From Emiliania huxleyi CCMP1516 (lineage: Eukaryota > Haptophyta > Isochrysidales > Noelaerhabdaceae), in the NCBI RefSeq assembly GCF_000372725.1, contig NW_005199274.1, positions 296,169 through 360,168 of the forward strand: 64,000 nt of DNA, given 5' to 3'. Numbering within the stretch: position 1 is the stretch's first letter; each line of letters starts with the position of its first letter. Below, one piece after another: positions 1 through 10,000 of the stretch. Both the position numbers and the translations under genes were made by a program. A model generated the notes under the pieces. The model did not search any database. It had not been told where the DNA came from and saw only the letters and a list, made by a program, of their open reading frames with translations.

Positions 1-995
1 GTCGCGCCTCGGGCCTCAATTGGTGGCAACTCGTGCAGCGTCGCCAATTTGGCGGGTCTCTTCTCGATGACAACTGAGCAGTTGGCACAGCTGAAGGCGC
101 GGTGGGACAAGAAGGGCAAGCCGCCAGCACTCCCCTGCCATGATCTCCGGGAGATGCGCATTGTGCAGTGGCTGGTCTTCTGGGTTGACCGCCACAGCGT
201 CACCACGCTCGACGACCTCAAGGAGCTCGTGCGCGCAGCGTCGGTCGAGGAGCCACCGCCGCCGCCGCCACCGGAGTCGCGGGCGCGAACGTACAAGGTT
301 GACGACCACGCGTTGCCCCGCCGGCTTCGTTACAAGCAAGCGGACCAGGATGCTGGCATGACGGCGGCCGCTGGTCACCTGGCGTTGCCTCCTTTGGTTG
401 CGCCCGCGCAGCGGTCTTCAAACGCGCACACTGTAGCTGGGTCGGACGCGCCAGAGGCGGGGGGCTCCCACATCGAGGACAGCGTGGCGGCTCAGGCGGC
501 TGAGATCCACTTGCCGTGGCGTCAATGCGGGATGCGCGGGTGCTCGCTGCCACTGCACCACCCTGGCGCTTGTGATGTTGGCTCCAAGGTGCTCGAGAAC
601 GGCGAGAGCATGCAGGCGGAGGCGGAGGAGGAGAGGGACTTCCCGAACGGGAAGAGCTTTGGAGGGCACCAGGGCCGTGGTACCAACGCCAGCACTGTGG
701 CCGCTCCGGCGGTTCCGATGGACGATGAGTGCTGCCGCGTCTGTGGCCGGTCCAACTATGAGAAGAAAATGCTCCTCTGCGACGGCAGCAGTTGCGGCGC
801 CTCCTACCACACATTTTGCCTTGACCCGGCGCTATGCGAGGTGCCCGAGGGAGACTGGTACTGCCCAAAGTGCGAGAAGCTGAGAGCGGGGGAGGCGACG
901 GCCACGGAGGCCATAGAGGCGGCGGCAGAGGTAGAGGAGGCGCGGACACAAGAGCAGGTGGCGGCAGAGGCAGAGGAGGCGCGGGCACAAGAGGA

Positions 996-1057
<62 letters not shown>

Positions 1058-1835
1058 AGGCGGAGGTGGCGGTGGAGGACGCGCCAGAGGAGGCGCTAAA
1101 GAAGGCACTGAAGGAGTCGCCAGACGAGGAGGGTGACGAGGCCATGGAGAGGCATTCGGGAGTGGTGCCGCAGGCGTTGGCAGCCGTGGGGGGCAACGAG
1201 GCCGCTGCAGAGGGCGAGGCTGCGCAGGAGCCGCCCGAGGAGTCGCTGAAGGTGGCGCCGGGGCTGGCGCCGGATGATGAGGCAGAGGCGGCAGCTGGTG
1301 CAACCACAGCACCGATCATCGTTACTGCCGGAGCGCAGGGCTTGCCACAGTCGCCCCCGACAGCAGCGATGCTGCCTTATCAGCCATCAGCATCACCATT
1401 TGAGCCGCAGCAGCGCTTGCTGCAGCATCTTCCGCCGCAGCAGCAATCGCCTCAGCCACCATCGCAGCCGCAGCCGCAGCCGCTGCCACAGCCACGACCG
1501 ACCTACGTCTGCGTAAAGGTTGCGCTGATGGATATGGATGAGCCCGTCGCCGAGGCCGAAGAGCGGATGCCAGAAGGTGACTTTACGAACGAATCCCTCG
1601 ACAAGCTGAAAGAAGACCTCATCGAGCAAGTGTGCGTCGAAAGCATCGATTCTTTCCTTGAGTTCGAGCACCCGCAGGACGGCAAGTGGAAACTGCTCCT
1701 GCGCCCCGACACAGTGCTCCACTCGTTGCGAGTGCATGGTACGCCTCTCTCAGCGCGCGACGGCTCCGATACGTACGACCTCAATGTGCGCATTCGCCCA
1801 AAGAAAAAGCGACGGCGGCTCGACTCCGATGCAGG

Positions 1836-1866
<31 letters not shown>

Positions 1867-4356
1867 GGCGGTGACGGTGGCAGCGGCGCGGGAGGCAGCA
1901 GTGGCGGCGGAGCAGGAGGCGGTAGCGACGGTGGCAGTTCGGGAGGAGGTAGCGGTGACGGTTTCGTGGGGGGCAGCAGCAGTGGCGGAAACGGTGGAGG
2001 CGATGGAGGCGGGGGCGGCAGCGTTGGCGAGGCTGCTGTGGGAGGAGGGGCGGAAGGGGAGCCAGCCGACGGGATGGAGCTCGATGCATCCGAGGCGCCG
2101 GGGAACCAGGTCGCAGCGATCGAGGAAGGGTCGCAGCAGCAGCCGGCAGATGTCATCGACCGTGTGCCGTCCGATGACGAGGCTGCCGCCACCGTCGCCT
2201 TGCCTACACGCAGCACAACTCCAGCTCGCTTGGGCGTTGACTCGTCTCTGTCGACCGAGGAGGAGCTTGCGGAAGGGCTACCAGCAGACGATGATGAGGC
2301 TTCCGCGTGCGAGGACCGACCATCGACGCCCGAGGTGGACACCGCCGCCGTCCCGCCCGCGGCGGCAGCCACAACCCCCCGACCGGCCGCTCCGCCCGCT
2401 CCGCCCGCTCCGCCCGCTCCGCCCGCTACAACTGCTCCGCCCGCTCCGCCCGCCGCTCCGGCTGCTGGCAGCTCGACTGGCAGCCAGACGACCGACCGCG
2501 AGGCGAGCCAAGACGCGGCTCGCAGGAGCGATATCAACAAATTCTGGTTTCAGCAGCCGATCACGGACGAGCCGCGATGCGGCACCTTTGGCTGCACTCT
2601 GCCGGACAGGCACAGCGGCATTTGCGAGATCAGCTGCTGCGGGGGCTCGCGCAAGCGTAAGGCTCCGGAGCGGCTCGAGCAGCATGGAGCCTGGGCTTCA
2701 GCGCACTCCTCGCACATACTCTCGCACTGGGGTCGTTCTGAGGCGCCACCACGAGCCTTGCACCACTCGAGCGTGGTTGAGGCCGGCGACTGCACCACTA
2801 CTGCTGTGATCGACAGGCTCCTCATCGACGAGCTGATCGGCGAAGGTGCGTACAACGCCGGCGTGCGAATTGTCGGTCGGGCTCCTGACAAGAGGAGGCG
2901 GAGAGGGCCCCTGCTTCTCAGCTTTGGTGGCGACGCGGCCCCGCTACCTTGGTGCGGCAGGGGCTTGGACTCCCTTGCAAGGGCAGCGGTAGCGCTCGGG
3001 ATCGACATGAACGTGTCTCGTCTGCGCCAGCGCAAGCTCGCTGTGCCAGAGGCTTGTTGGAGGCGCATCGCGGTTACGCTTCCGCAGGTCGGCTGGACGC
3101 GGACGGAAAAAAGGCGCAAGGAGGGACCGGCTGCGGGCGCTGTGTACTGGCTTTACTCGCACAACAAGTACGGCTCTACCAAATCGGCGCAGCGAGCGTA
3201 CGGCAAGACGCCCGCCGCAGCAAGACCGGCGTTGCCAAGGTGGCTTTACGACGCTCACGCGCGCTCGGTCTCTTCGAGCGATGAGGACGAGGGCGACGGC
3301 CGCGGCGGCGACAGCAGCGGCAGTGGCGGCGGAAGCGGCGACGGCAGCGATAGCGATGACAGCAGCGGTGATGGCAGCGGCGGCGACGGTAGTGGCAGCA
3401 ACAGCGGCAGCAGCGGCGACGATCGCCACTCGGGCGAATCACCGATGATCGTGCTAGCGGTGGTGGCGGAGGAGGCGAGAGCCGAGGCCGTGGCTTTGCT
3501 GCCGGCGGCTTCGGTGATGCCGCAGGCGACGCTGGTGGAGGACACAGAGGTGACCGCCACAGAGGTGGATGCCGCGTCCAATGGAGCTGAGGGGCTGCCT
3601 GAGGCATGCGCCAAGGACAACAGCGACGGCAGTGGCGGAGCCGCCGTCGCAGCCCCGCGCGAGGTCATGTCACAGCAGCAGTCGTCCGCAGTGCAGCAGC
3701 AACAACCTTTCCCCATGGAGCCGCCGCCGCCGCCGCTGCCGCCGCAGCAACAGCCGCTGCCGCCGCAGCAGCCACAACGACGGCAAGTCCAACAGGAGCA
3801 GGCGCAGCGGCTCCAGCAGCTGCCGGAGCAGCAGCAGCAGCAGCAGCAACGCTTCGCTGCAGCGGTGACGCAAGTGGTAACTCGAGCGGTGCCTCTACCA
3901 CCGCCGCCGCCGCTGCAGCACCAGCAGCACCAGCAGCACCAGCAGCACCAGCAGCACCAGCAGCAGCGATGGCAGCTGCAGCTGCCGTCATGGCAGCTAC
4001 AGCAACTCATGCATCAGAGGCAGGCGCAACTGTGGCAACAGGTGCAGGCAGCGCAAGCGCAGGTAGCGCAAGCGCAGGCAGCGCAAGCGCGGGCAGCGCA
4101 GGCATCGCAGGCGCAGGCAGCGCGCGCGCAGGCTCAAGCGCGGGCAGCGCAGGCGCAGGCGCAGGCGCAGCCACAGGCCGACGAGTGTGTCGTGTGTCAT
4201 GACGGCCGAAAGTCCGTCGCATTGCTCCCGTGCAAACACTTCTGCCTCTGCGAGGGGTGCGCCGCCAACTTTGGCCCGGGCCGTGCCGGTCTGGCGGGGA
4301 TATGCCCGATATGCCGAGAGCCCATCGCCGAGAAGCTTCCCGGCTTGTTCATGTGA
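1..4356 (+). CDS. PHD-finger and RING-finger protein, intronless, 5' end may lie outside the window
   Basis: The frame is open from base 1 to the TGA at 4356; the first ATG is at 67 (1429 aa from there), so the true start may be upstream. Numbering from that ATG: a PHD zinc finger at about 223-269 (CRVC ... CPKC), a C-terminal C3HC4 RING at about 1374-1416 (CVVCHDG ... CPICREP), an Ala run written almost purely in GCG, Gly, Ser/Asp, Pro and Gln/His low-complexity blocks between. Two copies of a small Cys/His motif, CxxxGCxLPxxHxGxC, sit near 154 and 838. PHD fingers usually read histone tails and RING fingers usually act as E3 ubiquitin ligases, so a chromatin-linked ligase is the likely role; this is inference from domains. 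The repeat-rich linkers show no intron-like arrays, unlike the minus-strand genes that follow. Confidence 0.85.
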
Positions 4357-4542
4357 GTAGCAAGGCGGCGTTCACCGCGTAGCTACTCCACGCACGCACA
4401 CTCGCGCGCGCATGCGTGTCGCCGCACAGCAATCCACGCGTTCGCGCATGGCGCATGCGTGTCAGGGGAGAGTACGTTGACATGTTTGTTGATGTGGGGG
4501 CCGATCTACCGTTTTCATTTTCTCTTTATCACACAAATCGCC

Positions 4543-7459
4543 TCAGAGCTCAACGATTATGGTTCTATCAGTCTCCTTGTCGGCGAGAAGGTGCCGCACG
4601 GTCGGCGTCGGGAAGGCGTGCTTGCGCCACGAAGCCAGCAGCTGCTCCGTGATCCGCCGCCCGCGCGCCTGCGCCCCAAGCTTTGCTCGCGCGCACAGCA
4701 CGCCGTCCGGCTTCAGCAGCTCGCGGTGTGTGGCGGCCACCGCCGGCACATCCCCGCGATCGATGGCCACGATGAGCATGTCGTATGCGTGCTTCGCTGG
4801 CGCCGCCCCGGACTCTTCGGCGGTGCGTTCCGGGATGACGTCCACGGTGGCATGCAGCGCAGACAGCACCGCCTCATAGGCGCGCCCCTCGGCCGACCCC
4901 TTCGAGGTGGCGACGACGCCGATCCGCTTCCCCCTCGGGTCGCACCGCGGGTGCCTCTCCGCAACCTCCTGCACGTGCGCGGCGATCCTCGAGTGCGGAA
5001 GCCCGGCGGCGGCAGACACCTAATCGTCGCGATGATTAGCCGAGAGTCATCGAGAGTCGTCGAGATTTTCCGAGAATCGCCGAGAATCGCCGAGAGTCGC
5101 CGAGAGAATCTCCGTCCTAGCCGGCGCCTTCTCGCGCCAAGCGCGCAGGTCGATGAGGTCCCTGCTATACGGCCCTCCCGTGAGCAAGAGCCGCTCGGCG
5201 TCGCCCGACCCGCGCGGGCGCCAAGCCTAGAGGAGAGAGAAGAGCTGCCACTCGCGAAGAAGACAATGTGCGTGTCCCGCCCGCAGGGGGGGGGCGGCCT
5301 CGCCAGCACGAAGAGCGTGTGGCTGAAGGCGGAGGGCGACACCGCCGCGCCGGCACGATGCAGCTCCCCGGCCACCCACCTGTCGGCAAGCTCAGCCAAG
5401 GTCTACGAGTAGGGAGGGCACGGAGGAGGCGGCGCAGCTCCCCCCACGCCACGCACCACTCTAGGCTGCGCGGGACGCAGTTCATCCGAAGGACCTGCCC
5501 GCGGCCGGCGAGGCTGTCGCGTGGCAGCGCCTGCACTGGATGCGTCGAGGACGCGTCACGGAGGCATGTCCGGGAGAGGTCGAGGGCTGTGTCGCGGGCA
5601 GCGCCGTGACGACGGCCGCCGCGTCCGCCTCCGCCGAAAGCCTGGAATGGGCGACGCAAGCCGAGCGGTCGTACGGGGTGATCTGGTCGATCGAGCGGCA
5701 AAGGACCTCCGACGCCATCAGAGCCTTGAGCACGGCCTCCGCCTCCCCGCCCGCAACCACGCACGGCGCGAGGGTGCTGGCGCCGCCGCCGGCCGAGGGA
5801 GCCTGCAGGAAGGCTCCGCGAAGGCTCCGAGAAAGTCCCGCTGGAAGGGGGGGGGGGTGACTCGGCCAGCTCCAGCGTGTGCGTCTCGACCGACTCATCT
5901 CGTCTCATCTCGGGTCATCTCGGGTCATCTCGGGCCATCTCGGGCCATCTCGGGTCGTCTAGGGTCATCTCGGGCCATCTCGGGTCACCTCAGGTAAGTC
6001 TCGGGTCATCTCGGGTCGTCTCGGGTAAGTCTCGGGTAAGTCTCGGGTAAGTCTCGGGTAAGTCTCGGGTAAGTCTCGGGTAAGTCTCGGGTAAGTCTCG
6101 GGTAAGTCTCGGGTAAGTCTCGGGTCATCTCGGGTGGTCGGCAGGCGCCAGCTCCAACGTGTGCATCTCGACCGACTCGATCGCGCGCTCGCCGCGCTCG
6201 CGCAGCTCCTGTTCGCACACACACTCTCTCTGTCTGTGCCGGCCTTGCCGCCTCGGTCTCTGCCCGCGCCCACGCCGCTCCTGCAGGTACTCCGCCAGCC
6301 GCTCCGTCTGCGAGGCGCCCTTTGCGGCGGTGTGCAACACCACCCCGCTCGGCGGCAGGTGCAGGCCGCTCGGGCGCGGCGTCTGGATGAGCGGGCCGAG
6401 ACCGCGCTCGAGGGAGCTGCTCGGCCGGGCGGCGAGCAGGATCAGGTTGTCTGGCGCCTATGGTGATGCGCCGGCAAGGCTCCGGCCAGGCCCGGGCCCG
6501 GCTCGGCAGCACGGCGGTGTGGCGGCGCCGTCCCGCTGCCGACGTACTCGACGAGGGCGGTCGAGAAGCCGGCGGCCGCCAGCTGCTGCAGCCGCGCCGC
6601 CTCGAGGACGACCCGCGCCGCACGGCCGGCCCGGTAGCAGCTGTCGGCGCCGAGCGCCTGCAAGAAGGCTCCGGGAAAGGTCCGGGAAAGGTCCCGGAAG
6701 AGCGCGGTAGCAGCTGTTTGCGCCGAGGGCCTGAAGCGACTCCCAGCGCTTGCAGTCGCGGCCGGAGGAGCCGCCCCGGCCGTGGCGGGAGAGGGCGATC
6801 AGGTCGAGGAGGACGGGGAAGTGCGCCTCCGTCAGAAGGGCGCCGAGCGGGCCTTTGGCCTCGCGCGCGCAGAACGCATCCCACTGCATGGCTGGGTGGC
6901 AGCACGGCGCGAGGGCGGCGAGGGCGACCCGCTCGCTGGCGAGGATCAGCCGGACAGCCTCGTCGGACGCGTTCCCGCAAAAGTGCTTTGCAATCACCAG
7001 CGCGCCGTGCGGGATCTTGTCGTCGAGGACGAAGCCTTGGGCGACCGACGTGCCGTTCAGCCTGGTCACGTCGTGCTCGCGGGAGTCGTAGGTGGGGCAC
7101 TCCCGCTGCTCGATGGCGACTAGCGGCAGCGCACCCCTGTCACCCCGAGAGATCGCACTGACGTCTTGCAGCACCCTCCCAAGGAGGCCCTTCCCAGCGC
7201 CCAGCTCCACAATCGCGGTGACGTTGTCGAGGTAGTGCGTCAGCTCGCCCACGAACCGCTCGAGCTGCGGCTGGTGGAGGGCACGCTTGCCGGTGCGATA
7301 CCACGTACTCGTGCCGGCGGTCGCCTTCTCGTATGCCCTGGCGAGGACCTCGGCGGCCGCTGGCCCCGGACGCCGGGCAACGTGGATAGGGATGGAGGCG
7401 GCTGCCGCCTCGATGCGGCTGACGGCGTCCGTGACATCGACGGCGGCCGACTGATCCAT
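4543..7459 (-). CDS. TRMT13: TRM13-like tRNA 2'-O-methyltransferase with an extra C-terminal half
   Basis: Nine exons, high to low: 7459-6731, 6657-6529, 6457-6281, 6208-6149, 5802-5605, 5530-5453, 5402-5310, 5226-5128, 5019-4543; joined they read 679 aa without a stop. The first half matches the TRM13 methyltransferase domain: SAM loop VELGAGKGLLGRVL, then AKHFCGNASDEAVRL and APCCHPAMQWDAF, closing with APDNLILLAAR. TRM13 methylates position 4 of some tRNA acceptor stems. The usual N-terminal zinc fingers are absent. The last ~330 residues are not TRM13; the final exon (YDMLIVAIDRGDVPAVAA, LLKPDGVLCARAKLG) resembles the end of a second Rossmann-type methyltransferase. Introns start GC (5), GT (2) and GA (1: 6209-6280). 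The gene starts 158 bp from the divergent ankyrin gene. The 50-bp intron 5403-5452 is the least certain junction. Confidence 0.8.
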
Positions 7460-7617
7460 TCGATTCGCTTTGAGCCGTCGCCGCACCGGGCCAGAGAGAG
7501 GGCAAGCCTCCCGTGCGATGCCAGCGCGCAAGCAAGCCCCAGCGAGACCAAAAGAATTTCCCTCGAGTCTCCTCGCACGACACTAGGCACGGGCACTCAG
7601 AATTCTTCTTTCTGGGC
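7460..7617. promoter_or_regulatory. 158-bp divergent promoter region
   Basis: This is the whole space between the inferred starts of the TRM13-like gene (-) and the ankyrin gene (+). It must hold both promoters unless the starts are wrong. It contains a copy of a short dispersed motif (about 7571-7591, GCACGACACTAGGCACGGGC) also seen near 9910, 29000 and 48220. No TATA box is evident. Confidence 0.4.
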
Positions 7618-9687
7618 ATGTACCGTGTTGAGCGGCGCCATACCCAGCTCGCTGACCTGGCTCGGGGCGACCTGGCCTCGCTGCGCGCCTTCCTCTCCGG
7701 GCGGTGGACGCGCGGCACGTCGCTCGCGGCCCAGCTCGACGCGCGGCACGACACCGAGAAGCAGGACACGCTGCTCACCTGGGCCGCTCGCCACGGGCAA
7801 GCCGAGGCGGTGCGGCTGCTGCTCGAAGGCGGCGCGAGCGTCGGGGCGACGACTGGCGGCGGCGCTTCCGCGCTGTATATCGCGTGCCAGGAGGGGCAGA
7901 TTGAGTGCGCCCGGTCGCTCGTCGAGGCTGGCGCGGCGACCGACCAAGCAGACGCTGAAGGCTGCACGCCGCTGTACATCGCGAGCGAGAACGGCCACCT
8001 CGAGATCGCCCAGCTGCTGCGCGACGCTGGCGCGGCGGTCAACCAAGCAGACGCCAGAGGCTTCTCGCCGCTGTTCATGGCGAGCCAGGAGGGCCACGTC
8101 GAGTGCGTGCGGCTGCTCCTCGAGGCCGACGCTGACATCAACAAAGCTCTGGAGGACGGCGCCACGCCGCTGTACGTCGCGTGCCAGGAGGGCCACCTCG
8201 AGTGCGCCCGGCTGCTGCGCGACGCTGGCGCTGACATCAACCAAGCCAGGTCCGACGGTACCACGCCGCTGTTCATGGCGTGCCAGAACAACCACCCCGA
8301 AATCGCCCGGCTGCTCATCGAGGCCGGCGCGGCGGTCGACCAAGCTGCTGTTCTTCGCGTGCCAGATGGGCCACCTCGAGACCGCCCGGGTGCTCGTCGA
8401 GGCCAGCGCGGCGATCAACCAAGCTACAGAGGATGGCGCAACGCCGCTGTTCCTGGCGTGCCACCAGGGCCACCTCGAGATGGCCCGGCTGCTCCTCGAG
8501 GCGGGCGCTGCGCCCAACCAAGCCCGCAACGACGGCTCCACGCCGCTGTTCATGGCGTGCCAGAACAACCACCCCGAGATCGCCCGGCTGCTCCTCGAGG
8601 CCAGCGCGGCGGTCAACCAAGCCCGCAGCACTGGCGCCACGCCGCTGTTCATTGCGTGCGAGGAGGTCCACCTCGAGATGGTCCGGCTGCTCCTCGAGGC
8701 CGGCGCAGCGATGGACCAAGCCCGCAACGACGGCGCCACGCCGCTCTCCGTCGCGTGCCAGAACAACCACCTCGAGATCGCTCGGCTGCTCAACGAGGCC
8801 CGCGCAGCGATCGACCAGGCCGATGAGGAAGGCGTCACCCCGCTGTACATGGCGTGCCAGGACGGCCACCTCGAGGGTCGCCAAGCTCCTCTCCTCCTAC
8901 GGCGCCTCCCGCGCCGCTACGCCCCTCGGCACGCCCGAGGAGATTGCAACCGAAGAAGGCCACGCCGACCTCGCCGCCTGGCTGGTCGCCAGCCGCGGCT
9001 GGACGCCGCTCCAGCACCTCGAGGCGTGCCCGAGACTAGCGGCCGAAGGCGTGAGCGCGCTGTCCTCACGCCCATTGCACCTCTTCCGCAGGCGCTCACC
9101 GTCGAGCGGGCGCGGGCGCTGCTGCGTGGAGGCGCTGACCCGCTCGCCGGCGCGCCTTCTGCCCTCGAGCGGGCGCGCGTCCTCTGCTCGTGGAGCGAGT
9201 CGGATCCGACCGCCGCGGCAGTCGGTTCCACCGTCACGATCCACTCTCTCGTCTCGCGGCCCTCGATGAACGGCGAGGTCGGCGTCGTCGTCTCAGCGAA
9301 CGCTTCGACGGCCCGCTTCGGCGTGCGCGTGGCGGGCGAGGCCAAGGCACTCGCACTGAGGCGCGCACTGCAATGGTCTCTCCCCGACTCGCCGGATCCT
9401 CTCTTTGGACACACCCCACGCCTCTGCCCTCCCTCAGGCCGGCCAACCTGCAGCCAGCGGCCGAGGCGGTGGAGGTGGGCAGGCTGGTCCTCAAGGCGGA
9501 GGAGTGGTCGCCGCAGTCGCACGAGCTCTTCCCGGAGGCGGCTCGCAAGCGGGCTGTCGAGGTGATGCGGCTGGGCTACCTAATCGCTTGGGACGAGGAG
9601 CGCTTCGACAGCCGCGAGGGAGCGGCTCCAGAGCTGGCGGACATCTGGCGCGGCTTTGTGCTGCCAAGGGTGGTGGTGCGCGGATGA
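7618..9687 (+). CDS. Ankyrin-repeat protein, reading frame disturbed twice
   Basis: Starts at ATG 7618 and runs through about fifteen near-identical 33-residue ankyrin repeats (core TPLFMACQNNHPEIARLLLE). Ankyrin repeats are protein-binding scaffolds. After the repeats come spliced exons: to 9023, 9092-9360 and 9438-9687, with introns 9024-9091 and 9361-9437, both GC...AG with GC at the next exon. The tail carries a small domain around STVTIHSLVSRPSMNGEVGV and a closing block WSPQSHELFPEAARKRAVEV. Two breaks: near 8343-8350 about 26 bp of one repeat are missing, and at about 8874 one extra G appears (GAGGG where other repeats have GAGG); the second restores the first frame. Either a decaying allele or assembly collapse inside the near-identical repeats. 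Confidence 0.75.
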
Positions 9688-10000
9688 CTTCACTCGAATC
9701 TCAATCCGCACGGGGTTTTCAGTGAGAGGGCCAAACCCCCACGACCCACAATGGGGTCTTGCCGTTGCCCCGCTGTTGCTCGCGTCGTCGTGGTGTCTAT
9801 AACTATATGGTCTATTTTTGGTATTTGACCTCTTCCTTTTCTTTTTCTCTCTCTTAGAGCTTTACTCTTCTGTCCAGACGTCGAGTCGTAGTTTACAAAA
9901 CTCCCTCTCGCACAACAGTCAACACTCGGCACGGGACTGGCGCGTGGCGGTCACGCGGCGCGGCCGTGGGTTGGCTCAACCTCAAATGCCCACGTGCACG
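9688..10000. other. Intergenic, convergent 3' ends
   Basis: Between the ankyrin gene and the end of the L/F-transferase gene. Holds a T-rich run (about 9820-9870) and a copy of the dispersed motif with core GGCACGGGACTGGCGCG at about 9928-9944. No gene seen. Confidence 0.5.

Noticed and set aside
1000-1060. Intron-type array in the PHD/RING gene
   Set aside because: The GCG run stays in frame as poly-Ala in a long open frame and has no flanking exon duplication.
5897-6148. CRISPR-like regular repeats
   Set aside because: Units are 10-11 bp without unique spacers and lie inside a eukaryotic intron; a minisatellite.
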